From: Lactiplantibacillus plantarum
GTDB lineage: Bacteria; Bacillota; Bacilli; Lactobacillales; Lactobacillaceae
DNA: 64,000 bases
Direction: 5' to 3'
NCBI RefSeq assembly: GCF_014131735.1
Contig: NZ_CP039121.1
Coordinates: forward strand, 2,728,001-2,792,000
The position numbers and the translations under genes are program-made. How positions within the stretch are numbered: position 1 is the stretch's first letter; each line of letters starts with the position of its first letter. Below, in pieces: positions 42,406 through 53,062 of the stretch. The notes beneath the pieces are model-generated. The model had not been told where the DNA came from. It saw only the letters and a list, made by a program, of their open reading frames with translations, and made no database searches.

Positions 42406-42804
42406 TTAGTTGGCAGTTACATCGGCAGCATTATCATTTGGTAAGCTGTAGACCGTTTCGCCACTCTTCGTATAATCATACTTTGAACGTAATAACTTTT
42501 GTAAGTAATCCTTATTATTCAACTGTTTGATCTGACTCTCAAGTTGATTATTTTTTTGCTGCACCTTTTTTAATTTAACTTGACTGGTCGCAACTTGACG
42601 GTTTACCTGGTGCAGATTGGACCGCGTATTAATCAACTGAAAACCAAAGAATAGTATCAATGCTCCGAACACCGCAACAATCAAAATAAACCGTCGCCGC
42701 CGTACTTGTGCAACACGCTGGGCTTGCCCATGCTCGTCGGTGGCAACTTGACGAATATAATCATTATCTAACTGCTTGATTTTGTTACGTGACCCGTTCG
42801 TCAT
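42406..42804 (-). CDS. divIC: Septum formation initiator DivIC/FtsB
   Basis: DivIC is a small bitopic division protein of 132 residues, which works with FtsL and DivIB at the septum. A basic cytoplasmic N-terminal part leads to a membrane segment near 38-57 (FILIVAVFGALILFFGFQLI), then an extracellular coiled coil (HQVNRQVATSQVKLKKVQQKNNQLESQIKQL) and the family tail YLQKLLRSKYDYTKSGETVY. It lies 120 bp after rqcP, as in Bacillus (without the sporulation genes yabP and yabQ). Confidence 0.95.
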   Translation of the reverse strand: MTNGSRNKIKQLDNDYIRQVATDEHGQAQRVAQVRRRRFILIVAVFGALILFFGFQLINTRSNLHQVNRQVATSQVKLKKVQQKNNQLESQIKQLNNKDYLQKLLRSKYDYTKSGETVYSLPNDNAADVTAN

Positions 42805-42924
42805 GTTGGTCCAGTCCTTTCAAATTGGGTTGCCTAAATTATAACAACTTCATCGGCCGGTGTAAACGACATCATGCTGATTAAGTCAACGTTTACGACC
42901 ATTTCGATGAACGGATACACCGAC

Positions 42925-43212
42925 CTAATCACTAAATGGTTGGCGATAATCCGTTTTGTAGTCTTCGCTGATGATGTCATACATCAGCTCGGCATCATTT
43001 TTCTTAGTTGTTTCCAATAACTGCGTCACTTTGACTGTTAATGTCTTATTTCCAAAACTAATAATTAGTTCATCATCAACGCTAACATTACTGGAAGATT
43101 TCGCTACCTTACCGTTAATTTGAATCCGCCCCTTATCGGCGATTTCTTTAGCAACAGAGCGCCGCTTGATGATTCGTGAAACCTTTAAAAACTTATCTAA
43201 ACGCATACTCAT
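42925..43212 (-). CDS. rqcP: S4-domain ribosome quality control factor RqcP
   Basis: This 95-residue protein is almost only an S4 RNA-binding domain ([34 protein letters not shown]) with a C-terminal strand. It corresponds to Bacillus YabO, now known as RqcP, which binds stalled 50S subunits and helps RqcH add alanine tails. The Bacillus neighbours (mfd, flippase YabM, divIC, yabR) match. ATG 43212 overlaps the flippase stop by four bases (ATGA), so translation is coupled. Hsp15-like function is the alternative. Confidence 0.93.
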   Translation of the reverse strand: MSMRLDKFLKVSRIIKRRSVAKEIADKGRIQINGKVAKSSSNVSVDDELIISFGNKTLTVKVTQLLETTKKNDAELMYDIISEDYKTDYRQPFSD

Positions 43213-44813
43213 GAATGATGTTCCTTTCCTTTTGCAACGGCCTTAATTAGCCGCTTTCCATATGGCAACACTAACCACTCGCGAATCGTGAATAATCGGG
43301 CATAGACGGCCCCGGCAACAAACACCAGCACACCGATTAGCACCCCAATCACCGTTATAATTCCAGCCATTCCACGCGTATTCGCTAGTATCGGACCTAC
43401 TAAGGCGGTGATTTGATGACAACTAAGGATCACCACGATACCCATTACGGCACTTAATGCGAGCAATTTTATCAAATAACCACTCTCTAATAGCACCTGC
43501 TGCAAGTCTTCCGGCGAACCTAACCACATGACCGCAAACATCACGGCCAAGCTCAATACGGTCACCGCACTGGCACCGTTGATGCCATAGTGGACCACGA
43601 AGATGTAATTAGCCAGCACTTTTGTCGCTAATCCAGCAATGATGCCAATGATCATGGCCGTATATTCGTTCAAACTCTGTAACACACTTGTATACGTCGT
43701 AATCAACGCTGCAAATAAAATACTAATAATATAGATTCGCAATGCCGTTGTTCCTTCTAATGAACCAAATAACAAGCGATTGATTTGTGGCATCAACGCA
43801 ACTAGACCGACCGTCGCTGCCATTGATAATGCTAAACTAACGTGAACCATCGCCTGTGTCTGGCGCTTGAATTCAATCGGTTGACGCTTGGCTAACGCAT
43901 CCGTCAAAGCAGGCAATAACGTTGCTGAAAAGGCCGTCGCCACCACCAACCCTAACTGAACCAAAGGTTGACCACGATCGTAGACCCCTTTTAGTGCCTT
44001 GGCTACTTCTGGTAACTGACCTTGATGCACCAAGCCCCGCATAACCGTAAATGAATCCACTAATTGCAGTAAGATAACGACAGCGGCGACAAGACACAGC
44101 GTCCCACCTTCAATTACAAATCTTTTGGTTAATTTGCGATAACTAGGTAACGGGTGGGTCGGTGCGGGTGCGGGCGCCAATAAATAGCGTAGACCAAAAG
44201 CAGTAAAAATCAGTGATGAACAGATTGCAGCTAGTGGCGCTGAACTCATTGCCCACGTTCCCATCCGATAATTATCCCAACCGAGACGGACACTGAAATA
44301 TGCAGCCATGATGATAATTGCGACCCGTACGACCTGTTCGATCAGTTGGGACACTGCGGTCGGTCCCATCAAAAATTTTCCTTGATAGTAACCACGGCCG
44401 GTTGCTAACCATGGCATAAAGACAAACATCCAAGCCACGGCACTAATGATTGGTGCTAGATTAACGTCACCCATGTGGGCCGCAATCCACGTTGCACCAA
44501 GCTGCAAGCCGAAAAAGACGACCAACGATAATCCGGATAAGATATGAAACGCCCGCCGTGCAATCAGCGACTTACTCGTTTCGTCTGGCTGTTCTGCCAC
44601 TAACTTAGAAATAAAATTTGGAAATCCATTTAATGCAAAGGTCATGCCAATGCCGTACAGCGGATAAATCTGCTGATAAACGTAAAATCCCGTATTACCA
44701 ACCATGTTCTGTAAGGGAATCCGGTATACCGCGCTTAAAATCTTAGCGACTAATGATGATATCGATAAAATTAACGCACCTTTGAACACGGTGTTCAAGT
44801 GATCCTTTGGCAT
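43209..44813 (-). CDS. Flippase of the MurJ/SpoVB/YabM group
   Basis: This polytopic membrane protein of 534 residues belongs to the MOP superfamily that moves lipid-linked sugars. It opens with the typical [31 protein letters not shown] and has about 14 segments. [18 protein letters not shown] and the long cytosolic loop near 205-220 fit the SpoVB/YabM subgroup found next to mfd. It may flip lipid II or a wall-polymer precursor. The gene is 174 bp after mfd. That gap holds no strong hairpin. Confidence 0.9.
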   Translation of the reverse strand: MPKDHLNTVFKGALILSISSLVAKILSAVYRIPLQNMVGNTGFYVYQQIYPLYGIGMTFALNGFPNFISKLVAEQPDETSKSLIARRAFHILSGLSLVVFFGLQLGATWIAAHMGDVNLAPIISAVAWMFVFMPWLATGRGYYQGKFLMGPTAVSQLIEQVVRVAIIIMAAYFSVRLGWDNYRMGTWAMSSAPLAAICSSLIFTAFGLRYLLAPAPAPTHPLPSYRKLTKRFVIEGGTLCLVAAVVILLQLVDSFTVMRGLVHQGQLPEVAKALKGVYDRGQPLVQLGLVVATAFSATLLPALTDALAKRQPIEFKRQTQAMVHVSLALSMAATVGLVALMPQINRLLFGSLEGTTALRIYIISILFAALITTYTSVLQSLNEYTAMIIGIIAGLATKVLANYIFVVHYGINGASAVTVLSLAVMFAVMWLGSPEDLQQVLLESGYLIKLLALSAVMGIVVILSCHQITALVGPILANTRGMAGIITVIGVLIGVLVFVAGAVYARLFTIREWLVLPYGKRLIKAVAKGKEHHS

Positions 44814-44987
44814 AACAAATCCCTTCTACCGAGCAACTCGGTGTCTCATACTAATTCATTTGAGCCGCGCCCTGACTAGCCAGGACAACGCCCCATCAGA
44901 CGATAATTCCTGCTATTTGCCATTGGTTCCACTCGATAGCGCTTAACCCACCCCGTGCAACCATGCTTCATAACAACAACTACCGAG

Positions 44988-47900
44988 CTAAGACGCACTA
45001 GCGACATCGTCTTCGGCTAAGATCAAACTCAGTTGTTCGACAAACTGTGTTAATTGCGCCAGCCACTCATCCTGTTGCATCTTTGGCTGAATGACTAATT
45101 TAACCTTCATTTTATCATCATCAATTCCAACTGTCGCTTTTAATTTTGTTTTTGCCAAGGCCTTAAAAATATCTTTAGTATCTAGCTTAGCCGTCCCTTG
45201 TTTGGATAACGTTAGGTGTAGCTCACTATCGTCACGCTGAATCTTCTCAATCAGCGCGTCATCCGCCAGTAACTTCAGCTTACCTACTGCTAATAGTCCA
45301 GCGACTTCTACCGGATAATCACCAAATCGATCCATTAAATCATCCTGAACTTCCATGTACTGATCATTATTCTCCAGCTGGCGAATCCGTTTATAAATTT
45401 CGATCTTTTGCCGTTCATCTTCAATATAGCTGGTCGGCAAGTAGGCTTCGATTCCAAGTTCGACCGTGGCATCGGTCTTAACTTTAGCCGCCTGACCACG
45501 CTTCTTCGCCACTGCTTCTGACAACATCTGGGTATAGAGGTCATAACCAACTGAGTCAATAAAGCCGTGCTGTTGCTTACCTAACAAGTTACCAGCACCC
45601 CGAATCGACAAGTCGCGCATCGCGATTTTAAAGCCAGATCCAAGTTCCGTAAAGTCCTTGATGGCCTGTAACCGTTTCTCACCAACTTCTGTCAAAACTT
45701 TATTTTGCTGATAAGTAAAGTAAGCATAGGCGACCCGACTACTCCGACCAATCCGGCCACGCAACTGGTATAGCTGTGACAGTCCCATCCGGTCAGCATT
45801 TTCCACAAATAAGGTGTTGACGTTTGGAATATCAACCCCGGTCTCAATGATCGTTGTTGTCACTAACACATCGTACTCACCCCGAATGAAATCGTAGAGA
45901 ATCCCTTCGAGTTGTGACTCAGGCATCTGACCATCAATATGGGCCACCGCCGCGTCAGGAACCAAGTCTTTGATCTGTGCAACGACTTTATCAATATCAT
46001 GAACCCGGTTATGCAAATAAAAAACCTGCCCATTACGTTGCATTTCTCGTTCAATTCCCTCTTTAATGACGCCAAAATTCTGTTCCATGACGTACGTTTG
46101 GATCGGATAACGGTTCGTTGGCGGCGTCTCAATCACTGATAAGTCCCGTACACCGAGCATCGACATGTGTAATGTTCGCGGAATCGGCGTTGCCGTTAAC
46201 GTCAAGACATCCACACTAGCCTTCAAGGCCTTCAGTCGTTCCTTATGCTTGACCCCAAACCGTTGTTCCTCATCAATAATGAGCAGGCCCAGATCAGCAA
46301 ACGCGACGTCCTTAGACAGTAAGCGGTGCGTACCAACCACGATGTCAATTTCACCACTCTTTAACTGTTGGACCGTCTCTTTCATTTCCTTAGTTGTTCT
46401 GAATCGTGACAGCATGCCAACGTTAATCGGGTAGCCTTCAAACCGATTCAGCATCGTTTCATAATGTTGCTGAGCTAAAATGGTCGTTGGCACTAGAAAG
46501 GCCACTTGTTTGCCGGCCTCAATCGCCTTAAACGCGGCCCGCAACGCGACTTCCGTCTTCCCATAACCAACATCGCCGACCAATAGGCGGTCCATCGGTT
46601 TCGGTCGTTCCATATCATGCTTGATTTCATTAATACTACGAATTTGATCCGGCGTCTCTGGGTACGGAAAATCGTTATCGAAATCATCTTGATAACTATC
46701 GTCCGGTGGAAAGGCGTAACCTTTCTCCGCCTCTCGCTTGGCATACAGGTCGACTAGTTCATCCGCGATATCTTCAATTTTCGCCGCGACTTTGCGCTTC
46801 GCTTTCGTCCATTCGGTACCACCCAACTTATTGATGCGTGGCGTCTTTGATTCTGACGAAACGTACTTTTGAACTAGGTTTAACTGGGTCACGGGAATAA
46901 AGATCTTCGCATTATTTTGATACGCAATCGTAATGTAGTCTTGATGGACACCATCAACTTCCAGCGTCTCCATACCAACGTACTTTCCGATCCCGTGATT
47001 GACGTGCACGACGTAATCGCCGGGTTTGAGATCCGTATAACTCTTCAACCGTTCGGCATTAGCCAAGGTCTGACGACGTGGACGCTTCTTAGCCACCTTC
47101 TTGAACATTTCTTGCTCGGTTACGATGACTAATTTACCATCCGGAAACTCAAATCCATTTTGCAAGCTACCTTGCACGATTTGAACCGCACCCGGTTGTA
47201 AATTAGTGGCCTTAGTCATGACCGCTTCAATTTCAAAATCATCAAGCGTATCACTGACCTTTGTCAGACGCTCAGCCTCTGATACCATCAAGACCACCGT
47301 CTGTTTAAGCTTATGCCACCGATCCAGTTCGGTCTTCAACGCTGGGAGCTGCCCAAAAAATTCCTGCATCGGGCGTGTGCGCACGTTAGTGACTTGCGCT
47401 AGTTTGACGTTACCGATGCCCTTTTGAAACAGCGAAATCAAGAGTTGTGCATGTTGGTCATCCCGGAGCAAATCCCGAATATCATTGCCGTAACTCGCAG
47501 TTGCCAGCACCCGGTGATGTGCCAATTGGTCCGTAACCCAGTCAGCTTCTTGCGTTAATAACTGCTGCTCACTATCAAGCAAACGCGAATATTCTTCGAA
47601 GATAACGAGCCCGTCAGCGGCCACATAGTCAAAAATACTCGTTTTCCGGTCGTATAAATAATCGCCATATAACAATAAATCGTTTCCGATAATTCCTTTT
47701 TCCATGTCAGCTAAAGGTTGTGCTAAATTATCGGCCAAAGTCTGGCGTTCGGCTGGCTTGAGTTTCTTACTTTCAGCCGCAATCGCCGTTTTAAGACGCT
47801 GTGCCCCGGCCTGCAGCATAGCTGTTGTCAGGATAAAATCGGTAGCTGGCAAAATTGTATACTCATCCAAGTTTTCCACCGAACGTTGCGTTCCCGGGTC

Positions 47901-48515
47901 AAAATACTTCAGTGTATCAACTTCAGTATCAAAGAAGTCCAGTCGTAAAGGGTAGTCCGCATCTAACGGGTAAATATCCACGATTGAGCCCCGTACCGCA
48001 AAATCTCCTGGGCGTGCGACTAACTTTTCCTTAACGTAACCCATGTCGTGTAGTTGCCGCTGCAAGTCTTCCAAATCAATATCTTGACCAACGGCTACCG
48101 GTAACGTGGCTGCTTGAAATTGTGCGACGGGCGGCAAGAACCGCCGGGCACCTGCAACCGAGGTCACGATCACTGCCGGACTGTCACGCAATAAGGCGTT
48201 TAAAGCCTGGACCCGTTGCGCTCGTGACTCTGGTGAACTTGTCGCAACCTCCGTCGCAATCATTTCTTCAGCTGGGAATAAAAAAACTTGGTCTTCATCT
48301 AAGAGACTCGTTAAATCATCCACTAGCTGACTCGCGTGAAAACCGTTATCGGTCACGATCAGTAATGAATGCGTTAATTGGTGAAATAGCGCGCTTAAAT
48401 AAACCGTTCGTGCCGAACCGTTCAATCCGGTGATTAGTTGCCGACTACGCGGGCTGATACCTGCTAAAATTGTTTGAAAGTCGGGCGTTTGCTCAACAAT
48501 CGTTTCAATATCCAT
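44988..48515 (-). CDS. mfd: Transcription-repair coupling factor
   Basis: Mfd removes RNA polymerase stalled at DNA damage and recruits UvrA. It has 1175 residues, full length. Order: a UvrB-homology region (1-350), the RNA polymerase interaction domain near 490-560 (LKPGDYVVHVNHGIGKYVGM), an SF2 translocase with Walker A GDVGYGKTEVALRAAF near 645 and DEEQRFGV near 745, GRIGRSSR near 940, and a TRCF C-terminal domain (AYLPTSYIEDERQKIEIYKRI) near 1035. The ATG at 48515 is 19 bp after the pth stop. pth-mfd is a classic Firmicutes pair. Confidence 0.98.
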   Translation of the reverse strand: MDIETIVEQTPDFQTILAGISPRSRQLITGLNGSARTVYLSALFHQLTHSLLIVTDNGFHASQLVDDLTSLLDEDQVFLFPAEEMIATEVATSSPESRAQRVQALNALLRDSPAVIVTSVAGARRFLPPVAQFQAATLPVAVGQDIDLEDLQRQLHDMGYVKEKLVARPGDFAVRGSIVDIYPLDADYPLRLDFFDTEVDTLKYFDPGTQRSVENLDEYTILPATDFILTTAMLQAGAQRLKTAIAAESKKLKPAERQTLADNLAQPLADMEKGIIGNDLLLYGDYLYDRKTSIFDYVAADGLVIFEEYSRLLDSEQQLLTQEADWVTDQLAHHRVLATASYGNDIRDLLRDDQHAQLLISLFQKGIGNVKLAQVTNVRTRPMQEFFGQLPALKTELDRWHKLKQTVVLMVSEAERLTKVSDTLDDFEIEAVMTKATNLQPGAVQIVQGSLQNGFEFPDGKLVIVTEQEMFKKVAKKRPRRQTLANAERLKSYTDLKPGDYVVHVNHGIGKYVGMETLEVDGVHQDYITIAYQNNAKIFIPVTQLNLVQKYVSSESKTPRINKLGGTEWTKAKRKVAAKIEDIADELVDLYAKREAEKGYAFPPDDSYQDDFDNDFPYPETPDQIRSINEIKHDMERPKPMDRLLVGDVGYGKTEVALRAAFKAIEAGKQVAFLVPTTILAQQHYETMLNRFEGYPINVGMLSRFRTTKEMKETVQQLKSGEIDIVVGTHRLLSKDVAFADLGLLIIDEEQRFGVKHKERLKALKASVDVLTLTATPIPRTLHMSMLGVRDLSVIETPPTNRYPIQTYVMEQNFGVIKEGIEREMQRNGQVFYLHNRVHDIDKVVAQIKDLVPDAAVAHIDGQMPESQLEGILYDFIRGEYDVLVTTTIIETGVDIPNVNTLFVENADRMGLSQLYQLRGRIGRSSRVAYAYFTYQQNKVLTEVGEKRLQAIKDFTELGSGFKIAMRDLSIRGAGNLLGKQQHGFIDSVGYDLYTQMLSEAVAKKRGQAAKVKTDATVELGIEAYLPTSYIEDERQKIEIYKRIRQLENNDQYMEVQDDLMDRFGDYPVEVAGLLAVGKLKLLADDALIEKIQRDDSELHLTLSKQGTAKLDTKDIFKALAKTKLKATVGIDDDKMKVKLVIQPKMQQDEWLAQLTQFVEQLSLILAEDDVASAS

Positions 48516-48534
48516 TCTGTCGTTTCCTCCCGGG

Positions 48535-49092
48535 CTAGTTATATTGATTCATAACTGCCGCAAAATCATCATTTGCTAACCAAGCTTCGACCGCCGCTAG
48601 CGCCGTAATCTTAGCATCGTCAAACTTCGCCACTTCGGCTGGCGTAAATTTCCCCAACACGTAATCAACAACACTCATCTTCTGAGGATGGTCAATACCA
48701 ACTTTAACGCGCTTGAAGTGCTGATCGCCAACATGACTAATAATGCTCTTGATGCCATTATGACCACCCGCCGATCCCTTTTGTTTGAGGCGTACTTTTC
48801 CTAATGGCAAATCTAAATCATCATGTATAACGAGCAAATCAGCAGGATCAACATTGTAATAGCTCATCAACGGTCCCACCGCTCGTCCAGAATCATTCAT
48901 ATAAGTGGCGGGTTTCACCAGTAAAATCTTCTCACCGTCTTGAAAAGCCGTTGCCACCTGTGCTTCAAATTTACTCGTTTGAAACGTAACGTTTAGTTTG
49001 CTAGCTAATTCGTCCACAATCATAAAACCAACATTATGACGTGTCTGGGCATATTGCCGCCCAATGTTGCCTAACCCAACGATCATTTTCAT
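48535..49092 (-). CDS. pth: Peptidyl-tRNA hydrolase
   Basis: Pth frees tRNAs from peptidyl-tRNAs that drop off the ribosome. It has 185 residues. Start motif MIVGLGNIGRQYAQTRHNVGFM holds the catalytic His, and VIHDDLDLPLGKVRLKQKGSAGGHNGIKSII contains the Asp and substrate Asn. Start ATG 49092 has AGGAGA upstream. The open frame runs 29 codons further, but that stretch has no initiation site and is not family-like. A hairpin at 49131-49158 sits in the leader. It is the first gene of the cluster and diverges from ldhL. Confidence 0.96.
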   Translation of the reverse strand: MKMIVGLGNIGRQYAQTRHNVGFMIVDELASKLNVTFQTSKFEAQVATAFQDGEKILLVKPATYMNDSGRAVGPLMSYYNVDPADLLVIHDDLDLPLGKVRLKQKGSAGGHNGIKSIISHVGDQHFKRVKVGIDHPQKMSVVDYVLGKFTPAEVAKFDDAKITALAAVEAWLANDDFAAVMNQYN

Positions 49093-49130
49093 AATTTTAT
49101 CTTCTCCTATTACTTTGCATACCAAAACAG

Positions 49131-49158
49131 GCCGAACCGGTAATCGACCCGATTCGGC
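49131..49158 (-). promoter_or_regulatory. Hairpin in the pth leader
   Basis: The arms GCCGAAUCGG and CCGGUUCGGC pair as RNA (one G-U) around an 8-nt loop, with UGUUUUGG after it. It is 38 bp before pth and could be an attenuator or processing site. The gap 49093-49423 otherwise holds only the ldhL promoter. Confidence 0.4.
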
Positions 49159-49373
49159 AACTCTGAGTAACGATACCACCTAAGTCGTATTGGCACCACT
49201 ACTCACACCGTGACCGACGCGCCCGCCAGTCAAGTGTTCAAAAGTTAGCGTTTATTAAGTGCGATAAGTATACCACAAAGGGCTTATTGACGCCCGCCAA
49301 AGGGTTTTGCGGACATTGTTAATAATTGTATTAAAAGCATGCTCAATCTAACACTTATTTTGCACAAACATGG

Positions 49374-49379
49374 TATACT
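49374..49379 (+). promoter_or_regulatory. ldhL -10 element (extended)
   Basis: TGGTATACT gives an extended -10 (TG-N-TATACT) 45 bp before ldhL. The -35 at 17 bp (ACACTT) is poor, so the extended -10 probably carries the promoter. Confidence 0.6.
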
Positions 49380-49417
49380 TTAACCGTAAAAACTAAATTT
49401 TCACTACGAGAGGATGA

Positions 49418-50386
<969 letters not shown>

Positions 50387-50413
50387 TCATTTCATACGAT
50401 TAAGTGTATGATG

Positions 50414-50445
50414 AACGCTCGTCTATAGCAGACGGGCGTTTTTTT
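50414..50445 (+). terminator. ldhL terminator
   Basis: The stem AACGCTCGTCTA/TAGCAGACGGGCGTT (GTC/GAC core with a G-T pair) is followed by T7, 28 bp after the stop. Confidence 0.88.
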
Positions 50446-50548
50446 GTTTGCTTGAGGGTACCTTAGCGATTCATTAAAGCGCAACACGCACTAAAGGCTA
50501 TTTTTAAAACTTTCTTATCACGATTACCGGCCTTGAAGTTTGCACTCA

Positions 50549-50572
50549 TCTCACTTCTGTTATAAGGTGAGA
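50549..50572. promoter_or_regulatory. Inverted repeat in the L,D-transpeptidase promoter region
   Basis: TCTCAC and GTGAGA flank a TATAAG box 12 bp apart, 32 bp before the gene. It could be an operator overlapping the -10. Weak evidence. Confidence 0.35.
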
Positions 50573-50604
50573 ATATTACGAATATATGGAGGACCAACTT
50601 AATT

Positions 50605-51999
50605 ATGAAACATAAACGTGGACTTATGATTGGGGGCAGTATCCTCGGTCTCCTCGTCATCGGATATGTTGCCACGAGCTTAATCTGGCAACATCAACAA
50701 ACGTTCCTCAGTAATACGTCGGTCGCTGGTGTTGACGTCAGTGGTAAAACCGCCGCTCAAGCAGCACCGAAAGTTAATCGCGCTTTAGAACATCGCACTT
50801 ATCGAATTATTGAAAACGGCCAAACAAAGTACTCATTTACCAGCAAATCAGCCGGTATTACAATCAATACTAAAAAAGATTTAACCAAATTAGTGACCAA
50901 ACAAAACTACTGGCGTTGGCCCCTTGCACTATTGCAATCGGCTCAGGCTGATGATAGCTCAGCGGTTGGACAACTAACCATCAATCACACTGATTTGAAA
51001 ACCCTACTACAAAAAATCACCACGACTGCCAATCAAACCAAACGAACAAAAACTGAAAACGCCAAGTTAGTTTATCAACATAACCAAGTTGAGATTAAGA
51101 AAGAAGTTCAAGGAACCGAATTAGATCAAGCTAAACTTAAGACGGTCGTCACCAAAGCAATTAGTAATGGTGACAGTCATATCACCCTTAAAGACGCCTA
51201 CGTCACTCCGACCGTTACCAGCACGAGTGCTAGTTTAAAGACGGCCAAAGCAAAATCAGCGAAATACGCTACCGAAAAGGCCACCTATAATATCAACGGT
51301 CATAAATTCACGATTCCTCACGACCTAATTCTCAGTTGGATTAAAGTCGATAAGCAAGGTAAAGTGAGTTTAGACCAAAACGCTGTTCTGACTTACGTGA
51401 AGCAATTGAATGATAAGTATCATACCTATCATACGACGCGTCAGTTCAAGAGTACGGCGCGTGGGACCGTATCCGTCAGCGGTGGGTTTTATGGCTGGAC
51501 CATTAAGACCGAAGCAGAGGCCAAAGCCCTTGCTACTGAAATTTTGAAGGGCAAGGACTTTACCCGCTCACCAATCACCAGTGGTTCCGGATATAACAAC
51601 AAGGGCACTGACATCGGCAACACCTACGTCGAAGTTGATAAAGAAAATCAGCATATGTACGTCTACGTTGATGGAAAGCTCAAAGTTTCAACGGACATCG
51701 TTACTGGAAAGCCCGGTAAACACGCTACAACAACGGGTGTTTGGTACATCTGGAATAAGGAAAAGAACGCGACCCTTAAAGGTGATAATGACGATGGCTC
51801 AAGTTATTCCCAACCAGTTTCTTATTGGATGCCGTTCGATGACACTGGCGAAGGAATTCACGATTCTTCATGGCAAACTCAATATGGTGGTACTTGGTAC
51901 AAGAAGCACGGCTCGCATGGTTGTGTGAACACCCCACCTTCTGTCATGAAAAAAGTTTTTGCTGCCGTGCCAGTCGGAACACCAGTCATTGTTTTCTAA
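50605..51999 (+). CDS. Membrane-anchored L,D-transpeptidase (YkuD domain)
   Basis: This envelope protein of 464 residues has a membrane anchor near 8-30 (MIGGSILGLLVIGYVATSLIW), two tandem PG-binding-type modules (about 40-335; Ser/Thr/Lys-rich), and a C-terminal YkuD domain from about 345. The active-site motif HGSHGCVN near 438-445 supplies His and the nucleophile Cys. Such enzymes make 3-3 peptidoglycan cross-links or attach proteins and hydroxy acids. Start ATG 50605 has GGAGG 12 bp upstream. Monocistronic with a terminator at 52018-52050. Strong Lys and Thr content fits wall exposure. Confidence 0.9.
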   Translation: MKHKRGLMIGGSILGLLVIGYVATSLIWQHQQTFLSNTSVAGVDVSGKTAAQAAPKVNRALEHRTYRIIENGQTKYSFTSKSAGITINTKKDLTKLVTKQNYWRWPLALLQSAQADDSSAVGQLTINHTDLKTLLQKITTTANQTKRTKTENAKLVYQHNQVEIKKEVQGTELDQAKLKTVVTKAISNGDSHITLKDAYVTPTVTSTSASLKTAKAKSAKYATEKATYNINGHKFTIPHDLILSWIKVDKQGKVSLDQNAVLTYVKQLNDKYHTYHTTRQFKSTARGTVSVSGGFYGWTIKTEAEAKALATEILKGKDFTRSPITSGSGYNNKGTDIGNTYVEVDKENQHMYVYVDGKLKVSTDIVTGKPGKHATTTGVWYIWNKEKNATLKGDNDDGSSYSQPVSYWMPFDDTGEGIHDSSWQTQYGGTWYKKHGSHGCVNTPPSVMKKVFAAVPVGTPVIVF

Positions 52000-52017
52000 T
52001 TTAAATCTAATTTAACC

Positions 52018-52050
52018 AAGCCGGTCTGAATGTTATCAGGCCGGCTTTTT
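52018..52050 (+). terminator. Terminator after the L,D-transpeptidase gene
   Basis: The arms AAGCCGGTCTGA and TCAGGCCGGCTT (one mismatch) are followed by T5. Confidence 0.85.
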
Positions 52051-52153
52051 CATCCCTTTTAGCCGTCGTTTGATGTCATAATGATACGTGTAAGCGGTCG
52101 TTTTATGGTATTATTTATTAAAACAAACTAATAAATCTGGGGGACCAACTGCT

Positions 52154-52785
52154 ATGCTATTAAAAACACTCGTAAAGCCTAAAGAACGCCTCGTCACCAT
52201 TACGGCGGACGCGACCTTAGAGGACGCCTTAAAAGTCTTGGAGGCTTCCGCTGTATTCCAATCTTAGATGAAACCGGTCATATCTTCCGCGGCAACATCT
52301 ATAAGATGCACATCTATCGGCACAAGTCACGGGGCGGCGACATGTCGCTTCCCGTGACGACCCTGCTTAAAAATGCCACGAAAACGATTCAAGTCGACTC
52401 CGCCTTCTACAATATCTTCTTCTCCATCAAAGATTTGCCATACATTGCGGTGCTCGATGAACACGGCTATTTCTATGGCATTCTCACTCATACGCGTCTG
52501 CTCGACATGCTCTCACAATCTTGGAACGTTAACGTTGGTAGCTATGTTTTAACAGTTGTCTCCGTTGGTGAACGCGGCGACCTTGCAGCCATGGCTAAGA
52601 TTATCACGAAATATACTTCAATCGCCGGCTGCCTGACCTTAGACGTCCAAAACGGGACACTCGGTTATCGGACGCTCTTTACCTTGCCAGAAAATGTCGA
52701 CAGTGAAAAGCTCAAACGAATTATCGACAACTTGAATCGCAAACAATTTAAAGTCATCGAAGTGGAAGATTTACAAGCTGAATAA
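52154..52785 (+). pseudogene. cbpB: cbpB (c-di-AMP-binding CBS protein), broken by frameshift
   Basis: The gene should encode a two-CBS protein of about 210 residues, the group of CbpB/DarB, which binds c-di-AMP and in Bacillus controls Rel and pyruvate carboxylase. ATG 52154 with a GGGGG site opens a frame, MLLKTLVKPKERLVTITADATL..., that meets TAG at 52265-52267 after 37 codons. The rest continues in another frame (RCIPILDETGHIF from 52249 to the stop at 52785), without a start. Comparison with the family (SG-Y-x-x-IP-LD) suggests 7 bp are missing between TCC and CGC at about 52247-52251, possibly by slippage between CCG repeats. A remnant could start at ATG 52306. A sequencing error would look the same. 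Confidence 0.82.
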
Positions 52786-52793
52786 TCACAGTT

Positions 52794-52820
52794 GCCCCAA
52801 GGTTACCTTGGGGCTTTTTT
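52794..52820 (+). terminator. Terminator after cbpB
   Basis: The stem GCCCCAAGG/CCTTGGGGC around TTA is followed by T6, 9 bp after the stop. Confidence 0.92.
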
Positions 52821-52987
52821 AATGAGATGAATTTTCAGATCAAAAGCGACCAGCTTAAGACTGCTGAAAACAGTTCGAATTAGGACGATCATTGCTGCCA
52901 AGCAGTTAACAATCCAAAACGCGTTGACCATTTCAAAATAATCAACCAAAAATCAAATTAACCACATTTCATTAAATGAATAAATAA

Positions 52988-53037
52988 GAGACCGGCGTAA
53001 TATGCGAAAAACCATCTTCACATACTACGCCGGTCGT
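52988..53037 (-). terminator. Probable terminator after queT
   Basis: The arms GACCGGCGTA and TACGCCGGTC are strong, but the loop is long (with inner TATG/CATA pairing) and the following minus-strand tract is only CTTATTTATT. Between it and 52820 I see no gene. Confidence 0.6.
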
Positions 53038-53062
53038 TCTTAATATTAAATTCAGTCACACC

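Noticed and set aside
52154..52306. Programmed frameshift in cbpB
   Set aside because: No slippery heptamer or stimulating structure is seen, and family comparison points to missing bases, so a plain deletion or sequencing error fits better.
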